Shown here: positions 32,576 through 45,400 of the stretch, piece after piece
How the letters are laid out: each line of letters starts with the position of its first letter
Position numbering within the stretch: the stretch's first letter is position 1
Origin: Ephydatia muelleri
Taxonomy: Eukaryota > Porifera > Demospongiae > Spongillida > Spongillidae
Assembly (NCBI GenBank): GCA_013339895.1
Contig: JABACO010000018.1
Coordinates: 2,205,483-2,269,482 of the forward strand
Length of the DNA: 64,000 nt
Direction of reading: 5' to 3'
Program-made: the position numbers and the translations under genes
Notes under the pieces: model-generated
Databases searched by the model: none
Seen by the model: the letters and a program-made list of their open reading frames with translations, nothing else
Told to the model about the DNA's origin: nothing

Positions 32576-33170
32576 GACAAGCTTTCACTGATTGGAACGA
32601 TATCTGTATAAACAGAACACCGATACATGTATATGTAGTGCCAGAGAAAGAATGCGTGCAGTTGTTCACACGCATGCAGCACCTATACACTAGAGGGTTG
32701 GGTGACGTATGCAAAGAGATGTATCGTTACTCTATTGTGTAAGATGTGATAATCATTATTTAATTAATAACGGTGTATAATGCCTTTTGAGGATTAAACT
32801 TTCATGCACTCGTTATACTTTATAACCTTATTACCCGGACCCTAACTTTAACTGTAACCCTAATCCTATTATATACATACTCGGTCCGCTAAGAAGAAAT
32901 TACAGGGATAAAAAATTATGACTATATTTACTTCTCGTCACACCTCTTTGCTCTATCACCGTGGATACACCTCTACTGTACATGTGAGCACTAGTCCTAG
33001 ACTCAACACGTCGGTGATGCAGCTGCGACGTATTGGGTCTGGGTACGAGACTAGTGTTCATTATAGTTCCCTGGTCCTACATCGTCGTGAAGTCTGGAAG
33101 GCTACCTTCTTTGTGTATTGTATGCCAGGCTGCTGGACCATGCAGACATTTTGTATTTTCACTTGTTGCA
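32576..33170. other. Receptor intergenic region, no gene
   Basis: Holds a copy of the short repeat seen at 12371 (GGATTAAACTTTCATGCA near 32797) and CCCTAA-like imperfect motifs near 32848-32866. Confidence 0.5.
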
Positions 33171-33206
33171 AGTGTGAGTGTGTGTGCGTGTGTGTGCGTG
33201 CGTGCA

Positions 33207-33275
<69 letters not shown>

Positions 33276-33282
33276 GTGTGTC
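33171..33282. repeat. (TG)n microsatellite
   Basis: TG array with GTGCG interruptions, paralogous to 19226-19436. Confidence 0.95.
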
Positions 33283-33588
33283 ACTGCTTTGCATAAACTG
33301 ATTATGCTAATGCAATAATACCCTCTACCGATATCCTATTTTAAAGATCAGGTTCGCATTCTATGTAAGGTTCGCGTGATGTCTATGGCACATTCTTGTG
33401 TATCAGCCGGCGCCACGAAGATTTGATACTCAATCTGTTATAATCATCTTCAAGCTGCATGTCGTGCGTTAATGATGCCACAGCCTCCAACTGCATCGCT
33501 ATTGACCTAAGCCATTGTACAACGCGGCAAAAGTACGATTACATCGGCATTAGTCTCATGTACAGTCGCGTGATGGTCTCGCAAGGGG

Positions 33589-34683
33589 TCAGCACAGAGG
33601 TGATGTGCTGTTCTGTGTCACCATCACTTCAGTGCGGTTAACAGTACCAGGGCTGCTAGCCGTATCAGCGGGTCTCAGTTGCCAGTGGAACAGATCTTTC
33701 ATTCGGTGTCTGAATCTCTTATTTATTGCCATCAGGAGCAATGGACTTACCGTGGGTATCAGGTAGGCGCACACAGCCATAGCAATATGCAGCAGTGGCA
33801 CGTCCACTTCTCGAAAATGTTTCCCTTCGCTAATGGCCACCGTTGCAACCACAGTGAAATACACATACCCGGCGATAAACGGTGCCATTGTAACGAAGAA
33901 TACACAGGCCATTGACTTGAGCGACGTTACTTCAGCTTCCAAGGAGATGGGGATGTCCATGTAGTCGAGCTTCATCGGCTCCATGCTATGCGGACGAGCA
34001 CGTCGAATTTCTTTGATGATACAAAGCGCTTTGAACGTGTAGGCGTAGTGAACGGTACTGAATGCTAGCGAAGCTATGTTAGAGATCCATGCTCCTAGCA
34101 AGTATAAAACGACCAACGGAAGCAAACGTCGTTCGTCCATCCATCTATTCGGTGAATAACATGAAAGTACATCATCCGTCGTCCCCACTATCTGTCCCCC
34201 CTGAACAAGGCCCGCCACTCCAGAGCATATTGCAGTTATCCAGACCACGGTTACGTAGAGATACGTTCTTCGTGAATATGGTTTCCACTCGGAGAAATGA
34301 ACAACTGCTCTGTACCTCTCTCGACTGATGAACGCTTGTAGAAAGGAGTGTGGTGCGGGTACCGCGTAAGTAACGAACTGATTCAGTGAGCACATTGTCT
34401 GTCCAAGTACCCATTCCTTGGTCACAGTTGATATCAGCAACGTTAGCGCTGGGAATAGAGAGAGTAGATTGTTTATCGCCACGGAGTAGAGATAGATGTT
34501 GATGTTGTTCTGTCCATTCACACTGCTGGCCTTCACGAGTAGAGCGATTAGGAGGAGATTTGAGACCAGGCCAACCAATAACTGCACGATCAAGACGGGC
34601 GTGAAGATCACTGCTAGATTCGAGAGCCCAGACGTGTTTGCCGCTAGTTCACTCGTGTTGAAAGCCACGCTGGTTATCTCCAT
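33589..34683 (-). CDS. Class A (rhodopsin-like) GPCR
   Basis: A single-exon gene of 364 residues starts at the ATG at 34683 (MEITSVAFNTSELAAN). It has the same architecture as 19759-20850: GLVSNLLLIALL in segment 1, SRERYRAVVHF after segment 3, WIT in segment 4, ACVFFVTMAPFIAGYVYF in segment 6 and SPLLLMAINKRFR in segment 7. It differs from its paralogue by scattered substitutions and one extra Arg in intracellular loop 3 (EIRRARPHS against EIRVRPHS). The frame is open and substitutions are mostly conservative, suggesting that both copies are functional. Ligand unknown. Confidence 0.88.
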   Translation of the reverse strand: MEITSVAFNTSELAANTSGLSNLAVIFTPVLIVQLLVGLVSNLLLIALLVKASSVNGQNNINIYLYSVAINNLLSLFPALTLLISTVTKEWVLGQTMCSLNQFVTYAVPAPHSFLQAFISRERYRAVVHFSEWKPYSRRTYLYVTVVWITAICSGVAGLVQGGQIVGTTDDVLSCYSPNRWMDERRLLPLVVLYLLGAWISNIASLAFSTVHYAYTFKALCIIKEIRRARPHSMEPMKLDYMDIPISLEAEVTSLKSMACVFFVTMAPFIAGYVYFTVVATVAISEGKHFREVDVPLLHIAMAVCAYLIPTVSPLLLMAINKRFRHRMKDLFHWQLRPADTASSPGTVNRTEVMVTQNSTSPLC

Positions 34684-34951
34684 GCCTAGCCTGTATCACT
34701 GATTGGAATTAATAAGCTGTGGTATAAACAGGACGGATACCGAGGTTAGATTACTGGGAAGAATGCAATCAATTATCACATGCACACAATCAGCGTGCGA
34801 CACTACTGGTGAGATATTTTGAGATATTTTGTGGCAAAGGGCTGCATGGATATTAATATTTCATGCATCACACACCATTGTTCATATCTTTGGGTTATTA
34901 TTTCTCTGAGCGGGAGCTGCGTGCATGGGTGTAATAAAATGTGCAATAAGT

Positions 34952-35190
34952 GAGATCGCTTCCGCGAAAAGGGACCTAACACATACATTATAAAATTTCC
35001 AGTACGTGCAATAGAAATGTAACGCTTGCGTTGAAATGTATGGCTAATAAACAAAACTCAGAGCCTTACAACTCTATGATAGATACTTCGATTCTCAGTG
35101 CGTAAGAAGCAATGTGTAGAGGACATTTCAGACTTCAAACAACTTGAAATCTTGAAAAGATATGCGTTCCCTTTTCGCGGAAACAATCTC
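34952..35190 (+). mobile_element. MITE family TTTCCGCGAAAA, copy B (best preserved)
   Basis: Inverted repeats of 23 bp (start GAGATCGCTTCCGCGAAAAG, end complement of GAGATTGTTTCCGCGAAAAG, two mismatches) and AAGT on both sides (34948-34951, 35191-35194). The left duplication copy lacks it at the equivalent site (about 21100), so it inserted after the duplication. Confidence 0.9.
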
Positions 35191-37250
35191 AAGTATTGAA
35201 TCGGCAGATATAGCGGTTATCAATTAATGTAAGTAGTGATCGGGTGGAGCTAAAAATATACCATTGAATTGTCATGCATATATTCCCAGTAGGACGCTAG
35301 ATGCAATGTCATGTATAGTGCGCCTGATATCATCGTAGGACCAGTGACTAACTAAGCCACGGCGTGTATTATCATACTACATACTGCTGCACTGAATTCC
35401 GTCTATGCTGCTAGATCCTATGTGCGTGGCCGCGAAGTTGCGCATTCCGTATTTCATCAACCCAATAACTGCATGGTCATTTGATGGTCTAGAAAAAAAA
35501 ATTAGATGTGTGAATTCACTCTCTTTCTTTACACTCAACTTGGGACATCTCTTACGTACATACATCACACCCTGTCGATATGTGTGTGGTCATGGAGTGA
35601 TGAGGTAGGGCTGATACAGGAGGATGTGTGGAATGTGTGGGAGGAAAAGATCATGACTTCTCTGGTGTCACCCGAACCTCATGCTCAGACTGCTATATGG
35701 TGGCTCGAGGGAGGAATGGGCGTGGTTTATGTAGTCCATAGCAGTGAGGGCAGAGCGGAAATAATTCAGTGAAATCTGCATTACTGAGAGCGATTAGGAG
35801 GAGATTGAGACCAGGCCAACCAATAACTGCACGAGCAATACGGGCAATATAAATTGATGTAATCTGCATTACTTGGCATATAGTCGCAGCGAATAAAGCA
35901 AGTATTGGCCTATTGCAGTCTATGGTATCCTGATAGAGGTGAATCTTTTTTACCCGAGATCGACTGAAATGCATCCCATTGGTAGCTACTTGGATTTGTA
36001 TAGTCTTTGAATACCAAGATTCTGTGTGACACTCAGCGAATAAAACGCGCATTCAGCCTATAGCAATGTATAGAGAAATTAATTGGGTTTTCACACCTCA
36101 TGGTTTCCTGATAAGATGCAAATCTTTTTCATCCGTGATTAAATCTTCCATTGGTAGCTACCTGAATTTGTTTTTGTGATTAAAAATTCGTTTGATCTTA
36201 ATCCAAACCTATTTCTCAGGTAATCTGTAGAACTTTTTAAAAGACTGCATACACATGATATAGTAATTTTTTGTATGCAAAATAAAAGATTGTACCCCAT
36301 AATGCGTATGGGCGTAGCACACCAAGTGAGAATACTGCATGGGCCAGCATACCCTTTCATCATAGATGACACAGTAAATGTTCACAGTAGTAAGGTGATG
36401 ATTTTATTGATAATTAAATCCCCAAAACATCTGAGCTTCATCTCCATACACCTGAACAATCATGGCGAGGAAGAAATTGCAAGTGGGACAAAACTGGCTC
36501 CATCAGAACCCGCAGTTATGTCCAGAGCAGGACTTGCCTATGCTGGGGTCTGAGCAGTTCGCATGTGTCTCAAAGGGTTCGCACAACATGGAAAACTGGG
36601 CTAGGATTTGATAATAGTGCTTCGTTGGACACACTCATTGAGTAAAATGGGGTATTAATTTCATTCTCTCACTGGCATGTATATATGTAATCATTTTAAT
36701 TCATTGCTGCTGGCATTGGCTCTCACCAGATGGATGGAGGTTCAACCTATTATTAATATTATACATAAGCATCAATATAACAGACTTTTATGACTATATA
36801 GCTGCAGGTACACACACTGCACTAGTGTGTCACTATCAAGTGAAAAGCAGCCGAGGACAATTAGTCACCAAAGCATCAGCAGGACAAGACAAAGAAAGGT
36901 ATGGATGAAACACAATTACTCCAAGATGTGCCCTGTTACAAAGATCTACAAAGATGTCTTGCACTTGATTATGCAGATAACTATGTACCACCTCGTCTAC
37001 AAGGTACTCCATGGTAGCCAAGGGGATCCCATAGCTATATCAGGTCAAAGCGAACAACAGGTCCCTCTTGAACTGTTCAAGCCCAGCCACCTCATAATTC
37101 CCATGCAGAATTCACTAGCATCAAACTGCAGATTACGTTCAACAGAGGGAAGGGCAAAGATCCAAGAGGAGCTGAAGTCGAGAGGAGAAGGGCTTTATCT
37201 GCATGGCTATTGAATATAACACTATCAACAGAATATGTCCTTTGAGAAGG
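35191..37250. other. Intergenic part of right duplication copy
   Basis: Collinear with 21100-22870; apart from the filler at 35786-35848 there is no recognisable feature. Confidence 0.5.
35786..35848. repeat. Receptor-derived filler segment
   Basis: Sixty-odd bases (AGAGCGATTAGGAGGAGAT onward) match the first membrane segment region of the receptor genes (for example 34544-34605). They are bounded by repeats of ATCTGCATTACT (35773, 35861). The left copy has no such insert. Confidence 0.8.
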
Positions 37251-37900
37251 ACGAGACTCAATGACTGATTTTGGTGAGATGGCATCTGAAAGAGAGGCTA
37301 AGCCATTAAAGGTATTACCTGCATGAAGGAGATGGTAATTATCTGCAGTGGCAAAGCCAGTTGAACAATATGAAAATTGGATAGTAAGAGAGGGAGCATA
37401 AGCCAAGACCACCAAATCTGAGACTGACCCCAGTCTGATTATCAGAAATGAGACTAATTGAGGTTGACCTGGCTAGGTGCACCATCCTGCAATAGCTGCT
37501 ACAGATCTGTAAAGATGAAACCTACCTGTGGAGATCAATATAGCTGCAACATTCTCAAGTCTAGAATAGTCTTGTATGCTTAGTAGCTAAATAAAAATAA
37601 TAATATTAAAAAACAGCACAATGTAGTCACCAATTGGAGCACTAAGAAGATCCAGACGAGAAGGTGTGTAACCTTCATAGGGAGTGGGAACGTGTGACAT
37701 CATAGTTACTGAAGAGTTTACATCTGAGTAAATTAATCAATGCCTAAAAATGGGTCTAGTACTTGCCTGTATATTGAGGTGAAGGCAATAATTGTTAGCA
37801 TCAATGGCAGCAAGGGCTTTGTGCACGACCAAGGCAAAGAGCATATGGGATCTCCTTGCTGTACACTTGATTCACATCTGAGATGCCTAGAGGTGCCACA
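37250..37900 (-). pseudogene. LINE-type reverse transcriptase relic (right copy)
   Basis: Collinear with the relic at 22880-23480 and more deleted: the QQGDP block is shortened (the minus strand near 37860 reads VQQGDPICSLPWSCTK), and the LGASIGD-like block is damaged. Confidence 0.55.
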
Positions 37901-38493
37901 ATATAGGGTGGGAGCTATAGCACCATTTTGCCCGGGGAAGATGACGCTAAGGTAAACCTGGTTAATAATTTCAATTAGCCAGCCTCAATGGTAAGCTACA
38001 TGTACTACAGCTTAAACTTTTAATTTTTTGAGGGTGTTTAATTTGCTTGTTTGAGTTTAATTAACTAAGCTATAATAATAATTACAGTAATCAGCAGAAC
38101 AGGAGAAGAAAAAAGTATTCAGCAGCTATTGAAGGAAGATGTGCATCATTTACTCATTTTGTAGTTACTGTTAATGGGGCCTTAGACCTAATGAAGCGCC
38201 TGGGTGATCAAAGTAGGGAGAAGTCACATTCTGAAGTCATGGGATGAGTGGCTTTGTGCCAGAATGGCTTTTGCTATCCCACGTGCGACAAATCTTTGCT
38301 TGCGTGGGTCCAGAGTAAAATGGAGAAGTGAGGCATGGCATGAATGATGGTTCAGGCATCCCTCATTTTTCTCACTGACGCAAGCACCATTTGGAGTGTG
38401 GTATATTAATGTTATGCATCAATCAGCTGTATGTGTTTATTTTGTATCATTAACTTCAGTAACGATTCTTTAAATTTGACCAGCATACCATTT

Positions 38494-38722
38494 GGGATTG
38501 TTTCCGCGAAAAGGGATCAAGCGCATAAATTATAAAATTTACAGTATGAATGTAACGCTTGCGTTGAAATGTATGTCTAATTAAAAACTCAGAGCCTTAA
38601 CAACTCCATGACAGATACTCGTGCGTCAGAAGCAATGTGTAGAGAACATTTCAGACTTCTAGAATATCAAAATCTTGAAGAAAAAAAACACGTTTTAGGT
38701 CGTTTTTCTCGGAAACTATCCC
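38494..38722 (+). mobile_element. MITE family TTTCCGCGAAAA, copy C
   Basis: Paralogous to copy A: same ATTT flanks (38490-38493, 38723-38726) and a 3' end of CTCGGAAACTATCCC. Confidence 0.85.
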
Positions 38723-39374
38723 ATTTATTAAATTATGCAATTGACCTGGTTTTTTCTTGATTTTAATAGCTTAATCTTTTTCACAATTTTTTTATTTGCT
38801 TACACTAATGCTATTCGCCTAACAAGTACATTAACATGGTAAGAATTACTAATGAACTAATTTTAAATGGGAGTAATAATCGTTTATAGCTTTGTCTTTA
38901 TTTGTAAATACCCGGTATATATACCAGGTGTTTGCAAATAAACCCAAAGATTTATTAAATAGTATTAAACTCAGTTAGCTAACGAGATTCATCCTAGGCA
39001 AATAGTGCTGTCATAAACAAATCTACTTTATGATAAACGGTTCACAAACTAAATCAACACTCTCTAAAATCAACTGCAACCGTGACCAAATATTCAAGAG
39101 CTGTAACTAATTTTTTTTAAAAACATTTTGTTGTTATATATAGTCTTTGACTAAGTTGGCTATAGATTTCACATCAACGAGTTTTACAAGGTAGTTAGAG
39201 TACATGCAAAACATGCCGCGTTTCTTGATTTTATTTTTTTGATCATTATTGTAACTTTAAATTTGTTTTTGATCGCTCTTATTTCTAAATTAAGTGATAG
39301 CGATGAATTAGTATAGAGTAATAGTCGCGCACTGAAATTCCAATGATCTCGTTTTCAATTAAAACCATTGCGCA

Positions 39375-39388
39375 GTTACCGTAGTAAC
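39375..39388. promoter_or_regulatory. X-box (RFX binding site) of the dynein promoter
   Basis: GTTACC-GT-AGTAAC fits the RFX X-box consensus (RYYNYY, 1-3 nt, RRNRAC) and is a near-palindrome. It lies 43 bp upstream of the dynein ATG, within the usual distance for ciliary genes, and is preserved in the duplicated promoter at 25781. RFX control of outer-arm dynein genes is established in animals; binding here is inferred. Confidence 0.7.
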
Positions 39389-39430
39389 ATCTACGAAAGG
39401 CAGAATTGAGATCCGCCCACTTTGCAAACA

Positions 39431-42400
39431 ATGGCTGACAGACCACAAACCAAAGCGGCTACCGTTCGCAAGCATCTCCGTCGAAATCAAGCTCCGGAAC
39501 AGCATAGGTCCAGGTCCTCTCTCTCTGTTCCAACAGGAGACGGGAAAGAGAAACTGGTACGCAGGGCAGTCCCGTTTGATTGCTTGTCGAGTAAACCATC
39601 TGCATGCTACAGACAAAGGATGCTCGTGAAAGCAAAAGAGCCATGATCGACGCTAGACACCAGTATCTGTTCTCGTCTGTTGCCGCTAAACTGGGCCTGG
39701 AAGACGCGGAAGTGGAAGAAGCTATGCTGGACGGGGACCAGGTAAACAACAAACAGTTCTACCATGCGCATCATTGTGAGACACTGTTGGGCTTCACACA
39801 TGCACCTACAGGTGACTACAATGGAAGACTTCTTTTCTCCAAATGGTTCTCACTGCCTCTTGTTCTATTATGAAGAAACAGCAAACAGCGGTATGTTCTT
39901 TAGCAAATATGCCCAATACGGCTCGCATGTAATGAATGAATCGCTGTTAATGATTTTAGGCGCCAAGCAGGGCAAACCTAGCAGACGGCTCTACTTGACA
40001 GACGGCACTAAGGAACCGTTCCCGGGACTCGGGCTCTTTTTCATTCGAGTCTCGAACAAACCCGTCACAACTGCAAACGTTGCACAGGAGGTTTACTTCG
40101 GAACACTCGAATCCAACGGAGGCGGCCTTCTCGAGGCCGTGGAGATGCTCCTTTCCAACATATTCCTTCCTGCATTGAAGGAACAAACCAGCTGGGGAGC
40201 TCTATCCACGGATGCCAGTGGACACGCCCTCAAAGAAGCTTTCCTGACCAAATTATCTTTGTTCATATCTGTGCTGGCCAATGCCCGGGCCAGCATCGGG
40301 GACACAGTCAAGCTGTCTCCCTGCACAAACCCACAACTAGCGGCGCTCTCGTCTCCGACGGCCATTGTGGGGGCTGCTGGAAATGCTGAGCTAGTTGCAG
40401 CTGCCGAGGCCAGCGCCCAGACCTGGTGTAAAGAGATAAAGCAGGTGGGCATGGGCACCAGTGCAAATATACGTGAGATCCACGCACATATGCACACATC
40501 AGATCTTGACGGAGTCTGAGCAGATGAGGAAGGAGGCAGACGATGTTGGGCCACAGGCTGAGCTGGAGCATTGGAAGAAGAGGATGGCCAAGTTTGACTC
40601 ACTCATTTCCTGTCTCAAAGGTTCAGAGTGCAGAACAGTGCTTAACGTCCTACAAGCAGCCAAATCCAAAGTCATGGAGGTAAGGAAAGGTATCGAACCA
40701 GGCTTCTTAATGTATGCTCCATGTGACCTCAGTCGTGGAGGGAGCTGGATATGACTATCACGGATTTCACCAATGAAGCAAAAGACAATGTGAAGTTCCT
40801 CTACACTCTACAGAAGCACTGTGAACCTCTGTACAAGTGCAACCCCGTAAGCACTCGGACACGTGTACGGGCTCTGGGCTGGATAAATCAGGACCCTTTT
40901 TTCTTCAGGTGACCATGCTGGACTCCATTTCTGGTCTGATGAACACAATCAGGATGATCAATAGCTATTCTCGCTACTACAATACATCAGAGAGGATGAC
41001 GGCTCTGTTTGTGAAAGTGACCAATCAGATGATCACAGCTTGTCGGGCCCACATCACAGACAGTGGCTACCACAAGATCTGGGAGCAAGAAAGGACAATG
41101 GTCTTGGAGAGAATGGCTGACTGCAAGCGACTGAATGAGGAATACCAGAAGTGCTTCCAGAGAACAAAGAAGAAGTTGGAGGAGCACCCAGAAGAAAAAC
41201 CATTCGACTTCTCAGAGACATATATATTTGGCAAGTTTGACAACTTCTGCAGGAGGTAAACACATCCCATTGAACCAATGCAATGAATACTCAAAACACC
41301 TCATATTTTTAGACTCAACAACATTGATGAGTTTCTTTGTACAACAAGAACGTATGAGGCAATGGGACTTTCCAATATTGAAGGAATAGACCAATTCCAT
41401 GCCAGATTTACACTCCTCGTAACCAACCTCAAGAAAAAGCCTTATGACGCATTAGACCATCGCAAACAGGATTTCGATATGGACTATCAAGAGTTCAAGA
41501 TTCAACATGAAGAGCTGAATGTAAGTATGCACCCACATGTAGAGAGCACATTCCTCATTACGTTATTGAACAGATTCAACTGAAAGGATTTATGGAGCAG
41601 TATTTTGAGAAAGCTCATTCTCTTCAGAGAGTCATGGAATTTACTGAACGGTTTGAAAGGTGAGCATGACATTTTCAAACTCCTCTTCAAAAAAACCGGG
41701 CTTCTGTTTATTTTTGCATTTCTTCAAAACAAGCAAATATGTGCTGACACTTTTTCTTGCAATGAATGGCTAATTAACCATTCAATGTCTCATAACCTCT
41801 TGAAAAATGAAGTAAAAATCCAGTTTTGTCGAATAATCGGATTGTTTCCGCGAAAAGGGCCTATCGGATGTTTTTTCAAGATTTCAAATTTTTTGATATT
41901 CTAGAATTCTGAAATGTTCTCTACACATTGCTTCTTACTCACTGAGAATCAGAGTATCTGTCATTGAGTTGTAAGGCTCTGAATTTTTAATCAGCCATAT
42001 ATTTCAACGCAAGCGTTACATTTCTATGCGCGTACTGGAAATTTTATAATGTATGCTTTAGGTCCCTTTGCCGCGCAACGATCCCAATTATTAATAGTCA
42101 TAATTATATGGTGTATACCTAGGTATTTGCAAATGAATGCAAAGCTTTTAAATGGTCATCACTCCTTATTGCAATTAGTTAATGATTCAATAGTTATTCT
42201 ATTGGTGTACATGTTAGGCCAATAATAACAGTAAAAACAAATTAAAAGTTATGTAAAAGATCAAAATCACGGCAGTAAATTAGTTAAAATCTGCATTCAT
42301 CATTAACTATTTAGATGAAATTCAAACCAAATAATCCAAATTTTCAAAAACCATTTAAGCTGTTAAAAACTTATCTACGATGTTAGCAGATGAACACAAA

Positions 42401-45400
42401 GCTTTAAAACTATAATTCAGTAATAAAATCAGTTGATTAGTTATCACCACTACTAAAATAGGCGCACAGTGTTAATGTGACAAATTTAGTTTAGGTAACT
42501 AAAATCAACACCCTCTATTTCAAAGGTTCACAGAATCCCCCTAACCACCCTCAGATTACACCTGCCCTGTCTGGAAATGACAACAAAGTGGCGTCTAGTG
42601 GTCTCACTGTATATAAAGGACCTGCAATTTGTTCAGACTGAGTACAATGAACAGAAGGAGAGCCCACCTCTTGCCCGGAATCTGCCACCCATCTCTGGCA
42701 AGATCACATGGTCCAGGCAGCTCTATCGTCGCATCACCGGTCCCATCGAAGTGATGAAGAGGCACCCCGACGTGATGGAGATGGCGGAGACCAAGAGAGC
42801 CGTCAAAGGCTACAACCGCCTAGCAAGGGTGCTCGTGGAATACGAAATAGTCTTTATGAATATATGGACCACTCAGTTGGACAAAGCAGAAGCAGGACTT
42901 TCTGCGACCATTCTAATTAGAGACCCGGAAAGCAGCAGACTTCTCATTAACTTTGATACCAATATCTATGAGCTGCAGAAGGAAATAGAGGTAGTGGAGA
43001 AACTAGGCATAGAGCTGCCACCCAAAGCCAAGCTACTTAAGACAAAGGGAGAGGACATGAAGCTGAAGTACCAAAGTGTTAATGTAAGTAAAGCAATGTG
43101 TGCATAGCTCCCATTGAACACACTGGGCACAGAATAGTTAAATAAGTATCGGGAAATTATTAGCCAAATAGTATTAAGCTATGTACTACACACACGCATA
43201 CGTAATACGCAACAAGAAATAGTAATTACATCAACTGTTTTCCCTTTTAGTCACTTCTTGAAGAAAACAGGCGTGTACGTGCAAAGATTCCTCCCCAGCT
43301 TGCAGAGTTGATTCAGCCCCATGAAGAAGCAGTGGATGAAGTGATAGGTCCTGGCCTCACTGTCATTCGATGGACTTCTGTCACTGTCATTAATTATGTC
43401 AACACTGTCAAAGGAAAGCTTCGTGAACTGGAGATTTTAATTGACAGAGCAAATGACATTTTAGAAAAGAGAATCGATGGGATCTTAAAAAGCACACTGG
43501 CCACAAAACTCTGTGATCTGCCAGACAATGAACCATGGACGATTGCAGAGTTTGTCAACAAAGCTGAGGTTTGTGTTCACTATCGTACATAAGTATAGGT
43601 TATTGATATTTTGCATTTTCATGTGAATAGAAAATGAGTGAGCAAGTCGGCCCTCAGCTTGAAAGAAATAGCTCACTGATTGAGAATTCTGTTGAAGAGT
43701 TGGTCGAACTTCTTCTTGGTGACATACCATTGCCTGACGCAGACTCTGAAGGGACTGCTACACCAGTGCCAACATTGGCACAATCAATGGCGATATCAAG
43801 AATGGGCCTAAACATAGAACACAAGGAAGTAGAGCTTAATCCGGGAGATGAAGCAGCAAAGAGGAAGAAAGATAAGATGCAGTCTCTACAGAAGGCTGCA
43901 CAAGACCTGATAGAACACTTCAAGCACAAGAACGTTGACAACTTTATCAAACTGATGAAGCTGTCTCTGGACCAATTGAAGAGAAGAGTAGCATTTCCTT
44001 CTGCTCTCTCCTATGGCGAAACAACAGAGGACAAGAGACGTGACATTCGTCCAGCTCTTTGCGCGAAGCTTTCCCTCTCTGTGCCCAGCATACTTGTTCA
44101 TCCCAGCCTTGAGGATATACAAGGCGCTCTCAATGAGGTTGTTCATCGCACCACAGGCATTTTCAAGAGTGTATACCAGTGGGGACAGATAAGAGAAGTA
44201 CCAGCAACCCCAGAGGTGCTTCCCAAATCCACGAGTCAGACCATCCTACGTGTTGGCTCCACAGTGGAAACTACCATGACCATGAAGAATCCGCACCTTA
44301 AAGACATGTACAGGATAGTTGTGGAGCACAAGGAAGTAGCGAAGCTGATATCCATGCTGTCAAGTAGCTTCATGTCTGCAAAGACCCAGATCACGCAATG
44401 CATCGAACAGTTCAACAAGTATCAGGCACTGTGGGCTGTGGACAGGGAACAGCACATGAAAGCCTTCCTGGCAGAAGAGCCAACACTATCAGATTTTGAA
44501 GCACAAATCAAAAAGTACGAGGCATTGGAAACTCAGGTGATGGAAGAACCTGATCGTGTGGTAATAGGATCACTGGCACTAGTGACAGGTAAAGTATCTT
44601 ATCTTTGATGTGTAAAATCTCACTAACATGACCACCCCCACCCCCACCCCACCCCACCCCACCCCCACCCCACCCCCACCCCCACCCCCACCCCCACCCC
44701 CACCCCCACCCCCACCCCCACCCCCACCCCCACCCCCACCCCCACCCCACCCCCACCCCACCCCACCCCCACCCCCACCCCACCCCACCCCCACCCCCAC
44801 CCCCACCCAAACCCTCCCCACAGATGAGTTGCGCATTGCTTTTAGTGCTGAAGCCAAATCTTGGAAAGTAATATATGGGCGCAACATGAACACCAAATAT
44901 TTCAGCATGATGGAGAAAATCATGGAGCAAATTGATGGCATCAACAAGAAATTACAGAGGCCGGTCAAAGACTTGGATGATGTTCGCATGGCAATGGCTT
45001 CACTTAAAGAAATCAGAGAGAACGAGACCACAATAGATAGCTCCCTTGGTCCTATTGAAGTGAGTAACATAGCAACTTTCACATTGACATATCATTTTGC
45101 ACTGAAACTGCATTGCAGGAATCTTACTCCATGCTGAGCAAGTTTGGAATCCAGGTTGCCAGAGAGGAGGTAGAGAGAGTAGACACATTCAGGTATTCCT
45201 GGCTAAAGCTACTTACTCTTGGGGTAAGTCAAATAGTGAGACTGCAGGTGCTGTTCAATGAAAGCACTTGTTTACTGGGCCAGGGCGAAGTGCAGACCAC
45301 ACTAATCAAGATCCAGCCTCAATTCAAGGAGTCACTGCTCACTAATATTGTCCAGTTTAAGACAGACACTACTCAGTTCTACAAAGACTATGAAACAGTA

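Larger units (their letters stand above)
27068..39830. repeat. Segmental duplication, right copy
   Basis: Paralogous to 15790-26053 (see that entry). It is longer because about 3.85 kb (27475-31325) of transposon-rich DNA is present only here. It ends in dynein exon 3, where the intact gene continues. Confidence 0.9.

Noticed and set aside
32840-32870. CCCTAA-like motifs (also TTAGGG near 18672) as interstitial telomere
   Set aside because: Irregular spacing and no exact tandem units; explained by an interspersed repeat.
34952-34975. E2F site within the MITE terminus (TTTCCGCGAAAA)
   Set aside because: Resembles but does not fit TTTSGCGCSAAA; conservation is explained by terminal-repeat function.
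44508-45137. Gly/Val/Trp-rich and Pro/Thr-rich frames over the CCCCA array
   Set aside because: The array is a dynein intron bounded by good splice sites (44589, 44823).
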